Assembly: GCA_963663005.2 (NCBI GenBank)
Contig: CAXXHH010000013.1
Span: forward strand, 219,270-283,269
DNA: 64,000 nt
DNA from: CAINVV01 sp963663005
GTDB taxonomy: Bacteria > Bacteroidota > Bacteroidia > Bacteroidales > Prolixibacteraceae
Direction: 5' to 3'
Made by a program: the position numbers and the translations under genes. Positions 12,687-21,717 of the stretch are shown piece after piece. Positions within the stretch are counted from its first letter, which is position 1. The number at the start of each line of letters is the position of its first letter. Under the pieces are notes generated by a model, which was not told where the DNA came from, ran no database searches, and was given only the letters and a program-made list of their open reading frames with translations.

Positions 12687-12830
12687 ATGTACCTTCAACT
12701 ATTCCGTTCAGCCTATAAAAAACACGAAATAAATTCGAAATATACTTGGACTATATTCACGCCAATCAAAAATGAATGTGTAGCGATTAGCTTCGCTGAT
12801 CTTCGATTCCACTTGACCAATAAAAACTAA
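12687..12830 (+). CDS. Possible 47-residue small protein
   Basis: An ATG-initiated open frame lies between the glycosyltransferase and dihydroorotase genes, starting 6 bases after the former's stop and ending 10 bases before the latter's ATG. The predicted product begins MYLQLFRSAYKKHE and has no recognised domain. Tight spacing in an apparent operon is the only support. It may instead be non-coding spacer or the remnant of a gene once located here. Confidence 0.25.
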   Translation: MYLQLFRSAYKKHEINSKYTWTIFTPIKNECVAISFADLRFHLTNKN

Positions 12831-12840
12831 TTATACACTG

Positions 12841-14214
12841 ATGAAAGACCTGATTATTAAAGATGCCAAAGTTGTCAATGAAGGGAAAATCCTGCGAGAT
12901 ACCAGCCTATTGATACGAAACGGTATCATTGAAAAAATCTTCAGAGAGGCCGTTCCTCAAGCAATTTTAGCAAACGCAACCGTAATTGACGCATCCGGCA
13001 AGCTTTTACTTCCAGGAGTTATTGACGATCAGGTTCATTTTCGTGAACCAGGTCTTACCCACAAAGGGGATATCTACTCAGAATCGAAGGCCGCTGTTGC
13101 CGGAGGGATTACTTCTTTCATGGAAATGCCAAACACGGTACCACAAACCACAACACAGGAATTGTTAAATCAAAAATATGAAAGAGCTTCTGAGATTTCA
13201 CTGGCCAATTTCTCCTTTTATATAGGAGCAACCAACGATAACCTCGAAGAGCTTCTGAAAACGGATCCTTCCAACGTTTGCGGAATAAAGGTATTCATGG
13301 GTTCATCGACCGGAAATATGCTCGTAGATAATCCAGTGACTTTATCCTCTCTCTTTCAGAAATCTAAAATGTTGATTGCGGTTCACTGCGAAGATGAAAA
13401 TATCGTTCAGGCCAACCTCGCCGCGGCAATAGAAAAATATGGAGAAGATATTCCAATCAGCGAGCATCCCAAGATCAGAGATGCAAGTGCATGCTTCAAT
13501 TCCTCCTCAAAAGCGGTAGAACTGGCTAAAAAATTTGGTACACGCTTACATATTCTGCACGTTTCAACGGCTGCGGAGATCGCACTTTTCGACTCTGTAC
13601 CGCTAAAAAATAAAAAAATAACCGCCGAGGCATGTGTACATCATCTTTGGTTTTCAGACGCCGATTACGAAAAATATGGAGCCAGGATCAAATGGAACCC
13701 GGCAATTAAATCTGCGAACGATCGTTCTGCACTGATTAAGGCTGTGAACGAAAACAAAATTGATATAATTGCCACCGATCATGCCCCGCACACAGAGGAA
13801 GAAAAAAGCAATCCATATCTAAAAATGCCTTCCGGAGGACCATTGGTTGAACATTCCTTGCTCGCTATGCTCGAAATGAGCAGAAATGGTAAAATATCTA
13901 TCGAAAAAATAGTCGAAAAAATGTGTCACGCGCCTGCTGACCTATTCGGAATTGAAAAGCGGGGATATATTCGCAAAGGATATAAGGCCGACCTCGTTCT
14001 TGTTGATGCTGGCAGATGGACTGTTTCAAAAGATAATATTCAAGCAAAATGTAATTGGTCGCCATTCGAAGGCGAATCATTTTACTACTACGTCTGTCAG
14101 ACCTTTGTGAACGGGAATTTAGTCTATGAAAACCCAAAACCCGGTGAAAAGGGAGTTTTCTTCGAACAGGTTAAAGGAGAAAGGCTAACATTTTCAAGCA
14201 ATCAGGATATTTGA
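12841..14214 (+). CDS. pyrC: Dihydroorotase (class I, amidohydrolase family)
   Basis: Interconverts N-carbamoyl-aspartate and dihydroorotate, the third step of de novo pyrimidine synthesis. The 457-residue protein is of usual class I length. Metal-site segments are present: VHFREPG (His66), VHCEDE (His182), LHILH (237-241 region) and ATDHAPHT near residue 315. The usual first ligand of the HxH pair is glutamine (Gln64-Val-His66). I believe this is common in Bacteroidota dihydroorotases, so it is probably lineage-specific and not a defect. It lies in line with the upstream glycosyltransferase gene. Confidence 0.93.
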   Translation: MKDLIIKDAKVVNEGKILRDTSLLIRNGIIEKIFREAVPQAILANATVIDASGKLLLPGVIDDQVHFREPGLTHKGDIYSESKAAVAGGITSFMEMPNTVPQTTTQELLNQKYERASEISLANFSFYIGATNDNLEELLKTDPSNVCGIKVFMGSSTGNMLVDNPVTLSSLFQKSKMLIAVHCEDENIVQANLAAAIEKYGEDIPISEHPKIRDASACFNSSSKAVELAKKFGTRLHILHVSTAAEIALFDSVPLKNKKITAEACVHHLWFSDADYEKYGARIKWNPAIKSANDRSALIKAVNENKIDIIATDHAPHTEEEKSNPYLKMPSGGPLVEHSLLAMLEMSRNGKISIEKIVEKMCHAPADLFGIEKRGYIRKGYKADLVLVDAGRWTVSKDNIQAKCNWSPFEGESFYYYVCQTFVNGNLVYENPKPGEKGVFFEQVKGERLTFSSNQDI

Positions 14215-14228
14215 TTGGAATTCACCGG

Positions 14229-15485
14229 TTATTTAAGTAAAAATCTTGCGGCTGTTCTGGTTCTTTGTTCAACAAAGACAATACGATCTTTTGTCATTTT
14301 TTGAATGATGTCATTATTATAATACCTGATTGTGAGCAATTCAAGATTTTCATTGTAATGAACAACAAACCGTCTCTTTAGGTCCTCGATAAGCTTCTCA
14401 AAACCTCGCTCAGGTTTGTCGATTGCTCCTGAAAAATTCATGGCGGATTGTTGAACGAGGTTCAGCTTAATCCTGTTCTGAGCGAAAAGTTTATATATGT
14501 CACCTATACTCTCTTCCGCAATGAACGAGAAATCTTTTGGTGATATCGTAATAAGAATTTGATCCTCCTTATTAATATACACCGGCAAGTACTCCATCGG
14601 ATGATCAATGTGACAAATTAGTGAACCCGGATCCTCCGGATGGATAAAAGAGCGGACATAAAGTGGTATCGATTTTTCCACCAGTGGTTTCATCGTTTTT
14701 GGGTGAATTACCTTCGCCCCATAATAGGTCATTTCCACTGCTTCACGATAGGAAAGCATATCCAGTTTGTGGGTCGAGTCATACCGGTGAGGATCAGCAT
14801 TCATGATTCCGGGAACGTCCTTCCAAATAGTCACACTCTCCGCATTCATTACATTGGCAATGACCGCTGCCGTATAATCTGACCCCTCTCTTCCCAGGGT
14901 GGTAGTAAGATTGAAGGTGGTAGCTCCAATAAATCCCTGCGTCAGACATACGCTGTTTTCATTGAATTGAAATGCTTGTGGCAACAGCTTCCTGGTAAGC
15001 TCCCAGTCGATCTCCCCTTCCCGCCATGTATCATTGGTTCGGATATAATGCCCTGCATCAATCCATTTGGTAATTTTACCCACCTTATTTAAATAGGCAG
15101 CCACAATCTCAGTCGAGATCATTTCTCCCGTTGAAACTATCTGATCATACTCAAAATCATAGTTTAAAGAAGGAACAATTTCTACCCTTTTGATCAGCGC
15201 ATCAAACTCCTGGTTGATGGTAAACATCAATTTTTCATCCCCCTCTTCAAACAGCTCATTCAAAATATTTAAATGATTGTTTTTCAGACGGATAATTCCT
15301 TCCAAGGCCTCTTCAACCTTCCCATCAAAATAATTACGGGTTACCTCAACCAGGGCATCCGTAGTTTTTCCCATAGCAGAAACAACAATGATCAACTGAT
15401 CCTGCTCCGCACATATAATTTTAGCCGTATTGATAACTCCTGCCGCATCTCTTACCGAAGCACCTCCAAACTTAAATACCTTCAT
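14229..15485 (-). CDS. Aspartate kinase
   Basis: Phosphorylates L-aspartate, the first committed step to lysine, threonine and methionine. The 418-residue protein begins MKVFKFGGASV, the amino-acid kinase signature, and contains VVSAMGKTTDALVE, STGEMIS and TTLGREGSDYTAA. The C-terminal 130 residues should hold ACT-type regulatory sequence, so it is a monofunctional aspartokinase without a fused homoserine dehydrogenase. I chose ATG 15485, which starts exactly at the conserved signature, over a TTG nine bases upstream. It converges on dihydroorotase with 14 bases between stops and diverges from mfd. Confidence 0.94.
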   Translation of the reverse strand: MKVFKFGGASVRDAAGVINTAKIICAEQDQLIIVVSAMGKTTDALVEVTRNYFDGKVEEALEGIIRLKNNHLNILNELFEEGDEKLMFTINQEFDALIKRVEIVPSLNYDFEYDQIVSTGEMISTEIVAAYLNKVGKITKWIDAGHYIRTNDTWREGEIDWELTRKLLPQAFQFNENSVCLTQGFIGATTFNLTTTLGREGSDYTAAVIANVMNAESVTIWKDVPGIMNADPHRYDSTHKLDMLSYREAVEMTYYGAKVIHPKTMKPLVEKSIPLYVRSFIHPEDPGSLICHIDHPMEYLPVYINKEDQILITISPKDFSFIAEESIGDIYKLFAQNRIKLNLVQQSAMNFSGAIDKPERGFEKLIEDLKRRFVVHYNENLELLTIRYYNNDIIQKMTKDRIVFVEQRTRTAARFLLK

Positions 15486-15617
15486 CTTCAACAAATTTCA
15501 ATTAAAAATTCCTACTGAAATCACTCCACAAAGTAACAAAAATCGATTACATAGCGTTTCTGGCTAGACATAATCTCCAAAATTAGTAACTTCGCGCAAT
15601 CCACAGAAAGGCACAAA

Positions 15618-18600
15618 TTGGAATTAACAGATTTTCTGCATTTATACCGTTCCCATCCATCGCTAATTGGATTAAAGGAGACTTTGGCCGCAGCCGGAGT
15701 AAAAAAAATTTCATTATCCGGATTATCGGGATCATCAGCAACCGTGGCATTTTCTGTCTTGAGGGAGATGAATCCTTATCAATCACTTTTCATCCTGAAC
15801 GACCGTGAAGAAGCTGCATTCTTCTATGATGACCTGCATGTACTTGGGCGTGAAGATGATTTGCTTTTTTTCCCATCTTCGTACAAACGCAATATCTGGC
15901 ACGATCATATTGACAATGAAAATATTATTCTGCGAACGGATGTCCTGAATAAACTTTCTGTAAAGGAAAAGAAATACCTGATTGTTACATACCCGGAGGC
16001 CATCATGGAGATGGTTGTTTCAGAAAGTGGACTTCAAAAGCATACACTTCACATAAAAACAGGGGAAAAGCTCTCTATTTCGTTTATCAATGAATTACTG
16101 TTTGAGTACGGATTTGAGCGGGTAGAATTTGTCTTTGAGCCCGGCCAATACTCGATTCGGGGTTCTATCATTGATATTTTCTCCTACTCTAACGAGGATC
16201 CATATCGCATTGATTTCTTCGGTGATGTTGTTGATTCGATCCGGTCATTCGATATTGAGGATCAGATCTCGAAAGTTCCATATTCCAGGATCGCTATCAT
16301 TCCAAATATACAGGACGGACTCGGCGAAGAGAAAAAAGTCTCCTTCTTTGAGTTTCTTGATAAGGAGACCTATCTCGTTTCAAAAGACTTTGATCACCTG
16401 ACAAATTACATCAGAGATTTAAATTTTAACGCCATTGAGGAGCACAACAGCGATGAAGTGCAGTTTAACGGAAATTTTCTTTCCGGCGATCTTTTCAAAT
16501 CTTTCTTGAAGAAATTTGTTCAAATTGAACTGAAATCGAATAGAAAGAGCGGTAATCTACACGCAGAATTTCACACCTCACCTCAACCCGTTTTCAATAA
16601 AAACTTCGACCTGCTGGGTGCTAACCTTAAGGAAAACAGGCACAACGGCTATCATAATCTTATTTTATCCTCCAGCTCAAAACAGATAGACCGACTGCAT
16701 TCGATATTTGACGACAAAGGAGATCCGCAAAAGCTTGATTCATTATCATTTGCGCTTCAGGAAGGGTTTATTGACCATGATCTGAAAATCTGTTGCTACA
16801 ATGATCATCAGATTTTTGAACGGTACCATCGATACAAGTTGCGTACGAAAAAGCCCTCCCGACAAGCAATTACCCTCAAGGAACTAAGCAAACTTCAGGT
16901 TGGAGATTATGTGGTTCATACGGATCACGGCATCGGGAAATTTGCCGGACTGGTAAAATCTGAAGTCAACGGAGTTATGCAGGAAGCCGTAAGACTCTCC
17001 TATCGTGATAATGATTCTCTTTTGGTAAGCATCCATTCGTTGCACCGAATTTCCAAGTACAAGGGCAAGGAGGGTCAGGAACCCGCTATTCATAAACTGG
17101 GAACTGCCGCCTGGCAGAACATGAAGAATAAAACCAAGACGAAAGTTAAGGATATTGCCCGGGAACTGATTGCGCTCTACGCTGCAAGAAAGATGGAAAA
17201 AGGATACGCCTTCATGCCAGATACGTACCTGCAACAAGAATTGGAGGCCAGTTTCATTTACGAAGATACCCCTGATCAAATTAAAGCGACAATTTCTGTC
17301 AAGGAAGACATGGAGCGATTGATGCCGATGGATAGGCTCATTTGCGGTGATGTTGGATTTGGGAAAACAGAGATTGCGGTGAGAGCCGCTTTTAAGGCCG
17401 TTACCGATAGCAAGCAGGTTGCAATTCTGGTTCCCACAACTATTTTGGCATTACAACATTATAAAACATTCAGAGAAAGACTGCGCAACTTTCCATGTAA
17501 TGTTGAATATATCAGCAGATTACGCCATTCGGCGGATGTAAAAAAAGTCTTACATGATCTATCTACCGGAAAGGTTGATATCCTGATAGGAACACACAAA
17601 ATGATTGGGAAAGAAGTGAAATTCAAAGACCTCGGATTGTTAATCGTTGATGAAGAACAACGATTTGGCGTTTCGGTTAAAGAAAAATTGAAACAGTTGA
17701 AAATCAATGTGGATACGTTGACTTTGACGGCCACCCCCATTCCACGAACTCTCCAATTTTCATTAATGGGCGCCAGGGATCTTTCCATAATCAGTACCCC
17801 GCCACCAAACAGATATCCGATTTCGACAGAAGTCCATTTATTTGACGAAGAGGTTATCAAAGAGGCCATTATGTATGAAGTTTCAAGAGGTGGTCAAGTA
17901 TTCTTCATCAACAACCGAATCACCAATATTTTTGAGTTGGAGAGGCTTATCCACAAACTTTGTCCGGGCGTTAAAACTATCGTTGGACACGGTCAGATGG
18001 AGGGCGACAAGTTGGAAAAGGTAATGTTCGATTTCATCAACGGTGATTACGACGTGCTAATTGCGACTACTATCATTGAATCGGGGCTTGATATCCCCAA
18101 TACGAACACGATCCTCATCAACAACGCGCATAATTTTGGCCTGAGTGAACTGCATCAGCTAAGGGGGCGTGTCGGTCGATCCAATAAAAAGGCATACTGC
18201 TATTTATTGACTCCACCGCTGGAAGCTATGACTCCGGAAGCAAAGAGAAGATTACAGGCAATAGAAGAATTTTCTGATATTGGAAGTGGTTTTAGTCTGG
18301 CGATGCAGGATTTGGATATTCGTGGTGCAGGTAATCTCCTGGGCGGGGAACAAAGCGGCTTCATTGCTGATATAGGTTTCGAAGCCTACCAGCGGATTCT
18401 GAACGAAGCGATGGAAGAACTCAGAGACGATGAGTTTCAGGGTGTTTTTGATGATCAGGAAATTAAGGATCAACAAAACGCATTTCTTCAGACCTCATTT
18501 ATCAGAGATTGTACGATCGATACAGATCTGGAATTGCTTTTCCCTGACGATTATGTTTCCAGTATTTCGGAGCGCGTATTGCTTTATCGTGAATTGGACG

Positions 18601-18986
18601 ATCTAAAAAATGAAGAAACCCTGAAACTGTTTGAAGGAACCCTCGTTGACCGTTTCGGACAAATTCCTAAACCCGCTGGAGAATTATTGAATGTAGTCAG
18701 GCTTCGCTGGATAGCGATTGCCCTAAACATGGAAAAGCTAATCGTCAAGGATAAACGAATGATTTGCTATCTTCCTTCTGATCAATCCTCCAAATACTAC
18801 CATTCCAGGGAGTTTGCCGGATTAATGCAGTGGATCATGAAGAATCCTTCGAAATGCAAAGTGAAGGAAAACAAAGGGAAATTGACAGTCATACTTGATT
18901 CGGTCACCTCAATCAATGATGCACTTGCAGTCTTAAAGGCGGTATCACTTTTTCTGGAGCAAAAAAGAAACGAGTTGCAACAATGA
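15618..18986 (+). CDS. mfd: Transcription-repair coupling factor Mfd
   Basis: DNA translocase that removes RNA polymerase stalled at DNA damage and recruits UvrA. At 1,122 residues it is full length. Domains in order: UvrB-like N-terminal region, CarD-like RNA-polymerase interaction domain starting GDYVVHTDHGIGKFAGL near residue 430, helicase core with Walker A GDVGFGKTE near 573 and DEEQ near 677, motif VI-like QLRGRVGRS, and a C-terminal TRCF domain. The start appears to be TTG 15618, since no upstream in-frame ATG exists before it. The last 4 bases overlap the DUF4294 gene. Confidence 0.96.
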   Translation: MELTDFLHLYRSHPSLIGLKETLAAAGVKKISLSGLSGSSATVAFSVLREMNPYQSLFILNDREEAAFFYDDLHVLGREDDLLFFPSSYKRNIWHDHIDNENIILRTDVLNKLSVKEKKYLIVTYPEAIMEMVVSESGLQKHTLHIKTGEKLSISFINELLFEYGFERVEFVFEPGQYSIRGSIIDIFSYSNEDPYRIDFFGDVVDSIRSFDIEDQISKVPYSRIAIIPNIQDGLGEEKKVSFFEFLDKETYLVSKDFDHLTNYIRDLNFNAIEEHNSDEVQFNGNFLSGDLFKSFLKKFVQIELKSNRKSGNLHAEFHTSPQPVFNKNFDLLGANLKENRHNGYHNLILSSSSKQIDRLHSIFDDKGDPQKLDSLSFALQEGFIDHDLKICCYNDHQIFERYHRYKLRTKKPSRQAITLKELSKLQVGDYVVHTDHGIGKFAGLVKSEVNGVMQEAVRLSYRDNDSLLVSIHSLHRISKYKGKEGQEPAIHKLGTAAWQNMKNKTKTKVKDIARELIALYAARKMEKGYAFMPDTYLQQELEASFIYEDTPDQIKATISVKEDMERLMPMDRLICGDVGFGKTEIAVRAAFKAVTDSKQVAILVPTTILALQHYKTFRERLRNFPCNVEYISRLRHSADVKKVLHDLSTGKVDILIGTHKMIGKEVKFKDLGLLIVDEEQRFGVSVKEKLKQLKINVDTLTLTATPIPRTLQFSLMGARDLSIISTPPPNRYPISTEVHLFDEEVIKEAIMYEVSRGGQVFFINNRITNIFELERLIHKLCPGVKTIVGHGQMEGDKLEKVMFDFINGDYDVLIATTIIESGLDIPNTNTILINNAHNFGLSELHQLRGRVGRSNKKAYCYLLTPPLEAMTPEAKRRLQAIEEFSDIGSGFSLAMQDLDIRGAGNLLGGEQSGFIADIGFEAYQRILNEAMEELRDDEFQGVFDDQEIKDQQNAFLQTSFIRDCTIDTDLELLFPDDYVSSISERVLLYRELDDLKNEETLKLFEGTLVDRFGQIPKPAGELLNVVRLRWIAIALNMEKLIVKDKRMICYLPSDQSSKYYHSREFAGLMQWIMKNPSKCKVKENKGKLTVILDSVTSINDALAVLKAVSLFLEQKRNELQQ

Positions 18987-19624
18987 AACTGAATGAACAC
19001 ACCAGGCATATTTTCTCCCGTGGAATGATGGTTTCACTGGTGTTAATTTTTCTACTTGCCGGCAGCGACTTGTCTGCTCAGACTTCAAGACTGATCTTAC
19101 AAGCCGAACGGGAAAAAGCAATTCAGGACTCAAACCTGCGGGCTGCAGTTTCCGCCGATACCATGCTTCATTTCACGTTTCCACCCATTGAAATTGTCGG
19201 CGAATATGTTCTTAAAGACAAGTTGAAAGAGCGAAAATACCACCAATTATACGATGATATAAAGCGAACCTATCCCCTTTCCAAGATTGTTTCGAGTGAA
19301 ATGAAGCTGGTAAATGCCGAACTTGATTCAATTTATCGAACAAAATCGCAGGGAAAAGCCTATTTAAAGTGGTACGAAAAGCATATTTACAGAACCTACA
19401 TTGACACCCTCAAGTCTCTTAATATCAGACAGGTAAAATTATTTGTAAAGCTTATTAACCGGGAGACTGGTAGCTCTCCATATGAATTAATTAAAAAATA
19501 CCGCGGAGGACTCGATGCCTTCTTGTGGCAACTGTCTGCCAACGCTTTAATGGTTAATCTTAAGAGCGAATATGACCCCACGGAGGATGCCATGATAGAG
19601 GATATTATCACAAAATTTTATTGA
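18983..19624 (+). CDS. DUF4294 family exported protein
   Basis: A 213-residue protein of a family found in Bacteroidota; function unknown. The first 33 residues form a signal peptide with a hydrophobic core (VLIFLLAGSDLSAQ). The mature part includes the family segment YHQLYDDIKRTYPLSKIVSSEM and a charged helical C-terminus with YLKWYEKHIY. Its ATG overlaps the mfd stop (ATGA), so it is translationally coupled to mfd, but no repair link is evident because the product is predicted to leave the cytoplasm. Its repeated location beside mfd in this phylum may be worth checking. Confidence 0.85.
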   Translation: MKLNEHTRHIFSRGMMVSLVLIFLLAGSDLSAQTSRLILQAEREKAIQDSNLRAAVSADTMLHFTFPPIEIVGEYVLKDKLKERKYHQLYDDIKRTYPLSKIVSSEMKLVNAELDSIYRTKSQGKAYLKWYEKHIYRTYIDTLKSLNIRQVKLFVKLINRETGSSPYELIKKYRGGLDAFLWQLSANALMVNLKSEYDPTEDAMIEDIITKFY

Positions 19625-19725
19625 ATCCGTAATTTTTTTCTAATTTTACGTATATAATCTTACCTCCACGCAACACAAATCGGGAGCAATTATTTCAAAA
19701 TTCATCACCATTTATACAGAATAAA

Positions 19726-21717
19726 GTGATAAATCTCAACAACAAATTACAAAGTCAAAATCCAATATTCGATCACTCATTGGATCACCTACCAACCAAC
19801 CTTACACATCGGGACGTACTTACCAAATACGAAAAGATACCCACTTTCATTTTTCAGGAAAGCTCTGATGCTTCTATCGAAGTTGCGCAAGAAATTAGCA
19901 ACCTGATTATCAGCACACAGAAAGAAGGTAGAATGTGCGTCTTAGGACTCGCTACTGGTTCTACCCAACTCGGTATTTATGCCGAACTAGTGAGAATGCA
20001 CAAGCAAGAAGGTTTGAGTTTCCGAAATGTGATAACCTTCAACTTGGATGAGTATTACCCTTTATCTTCTCATTCAATTCATAGTTATCATCAGTACATG
20101 CGGTCAAATTTATTTAACCATGTTGATATCCTTCATGAAAATATTCATATACCTGATGGTACTATTTTACTGGATGAAGTGCATGATTATTGTCGCGAGT
20201 ACGAGAGAAAAATTGAAAGTGTAGGGGGAATTGACATTTTGTTATTGGGAATCGGTCGAAGTGGCCACATCGGATTTAACGAGCCCGGCTCCGGGCGCAA
20301 TACTAAAACCCGCATTATCACGCTTGACCCGATAACCAGACAAGAAGAAGCAGTTCAATTCAGAGGTTTTGAAAATGTTCCGAGGAGCGCGATTACCATC
20401 GGAATATCAACCATGTTGAATGCTAAAAAAATAATTCTTACGGCGTTTGGTGAGACTAAAGCGAAGGTAATCAAGCAAATGGTCGAAGACGAAACGAGTA
20501 GTCAGGTGCCGGCATCATATATCCAGCTTCATTCCAATGCCAAAGTGATTTTAGACACCGGTGCCGCACTGCACCTTATCAGGATGAAGACGCCGTGGCT
20601 TCTGGATAGCATGGATTGGTCGGAGGACCGGCTGATCCGGAAAGCAGTTCTTTGGTTATGCCTCAAAACCAACAAACCACTTCTGAAGCTTACCGGAAAG
20701 GATTATAACGACCACGGATTAAGTGACCTCCTTGCAACTGTTGGATCGGCCTATAAAATTAACATCAAGGTATTTAACGACCTTCAACATACGATTACCG
20801 GTTGGCCCGGCGGAAAACCGAACGTCGATGATACGTTCCGTCCGGAAAGAGCTCAACCTGAGAAAAAAAGGGTGGTAATTTTTAGTCCCCATCCGGATGA
20901 TGATGTGATTTCGATGGGTGGTACACTCTTACGCCTGATCGAACAGGGTCACGACGTACATGTTGCGTATCAGGTATCTGGCAATTTTGCTGTTTCCGAT
21001 GAATACGTTACCCGTTTTCTTGATTTTCATCAGGAATACATTGATTTTTACGATATTGATAATCCGGTCGCCAAACAACAGCAGGATAAGATTCTGAATT
21101 TCATAAAAAACAAAAAGGACAACGATATCGATATTCCGGATCTCAGAAAGGTGAAAAGTTTGATTCGACGGATGGAAGCACGATCAGCACTGAGATATTT
21201 TGGTCTGAAAGATGAAAATATCCATTTTCTTGACCTTCCATTTTATGAAACTGGACTAAAATCTAAATCGCCAGTATCAGAAACAGATGTTCAACTAATT
21301 GTAAATCTGTTAGAATCGATTCATCCGCATCAGATTTTTGCTGCCGGAGATCTATCGGATCCGCACGGAACGCACAGAGTCTGTCTGGATGCAATATTTA
21401 TCGCCCTGGAACATGTTAAGACCAAAGCATGGATGAAAGATTGCTGGGTTTGGCTATACAGAGGTGCTTGGGCAGAATGGGAAGCCGATGAAATCGAAAT
21501 GGCAGTACCAATTAGTCCAATAGAACTTTCCAGAAAAAGAGAAGCGATCTTGCGCCACCAATCCCAAAAAGAAGGAGCCATGTTTATGGGTGAAGATGAA
21601 CGTGAATTTTGGCAAAGGGCAGAAGAGCGTAACCGTTCTACTGCTAATTTGTACAATCATTTAGGAATGGCTGAATACGAGGCGATGGAAGCATTTGTCA
21701 AATATTACCCTGGATGA
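19726..21717 (+). CDS. nagB: Glucosamine-6-phosphate deaminase fused to a PIG-L deacetylase domain
   Basis: A two-domain protein of 663 residues. Residues 35-290 are NagB-like (glucosamine-6-phosphate to fructose-6-phosphate plus ammonia), with LATGST near 75-80, NLDEYY (106-111) and SGHIGFNEPGS (179-189). Residues 380-655 are a PIG-L/LmbE metal-dependent deacetylase with SPHPDDD near 386 and DPHGTHR near 545. This pairing suggests one polypeptide deacetylates and then deaminates an amino sugar (inference). The position equivalent to E. coli Asp141 is serine (Ser179), while His181 and Glu186 are kept. The start is GTG 19726; no better ATG is available. It overlaps the next gene by 4 bases. 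Confidence 0.9.
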   Translation: MINLNNKLQSQNPIFDHSLDHLPTNLTHRDVLTKYEKIPTFIFQESSDASIEVAQEISNLIISTQKEGRMCVLGLATGSTQLGIYAELVRMHKQEGLSFRNVITFNLDEYYPLSSHSIHSYHQYMRSNLFNHVDILHENIHIPDGTILLDEVHDYCREYERKIESVGGIDILLLGIGRSGHIGFNEPGSGRNTKTRIITLDPITRQEEAVQFRGFENVPRSAITIGISTMLNAKKIILTAFGETKAKVIKQMVEDETSSQVPASYIQLHSNAKVILDTGAALHLIRMKTPWLLDSMDWSEDRLIRKAVLWLCLKTNKPLLKLTGKDYNDHGLSDLLATVGSAYKINIKVFNDLQHTITGWPGGKPNVDDTFRPERAQPEKKRVVIFSPHPDDDVISMGGTLLRLIEQGHDVHVAYQVSGNFAVSDEYVTRFLDFHQEYIDFYDIDNPVAKQQQDKILNFIKNKKDNDIDIPDLRKVKSLIRRMEARSALRYFGLKDENIHFLDLPFYETGLKSKSPVSETDVQLIVNLLESIHPHQIFAAGDLSDPHGTHRVCLDAIFIALEHVKTKAWMKDCWVWLYRGAWAEWEADEIEMAVPISPIELSRKREAILRHQSQKEGAMFMGEDEREFWQRAEERNRSTANLYNHLGMAEYEAMEAFVKYYPG

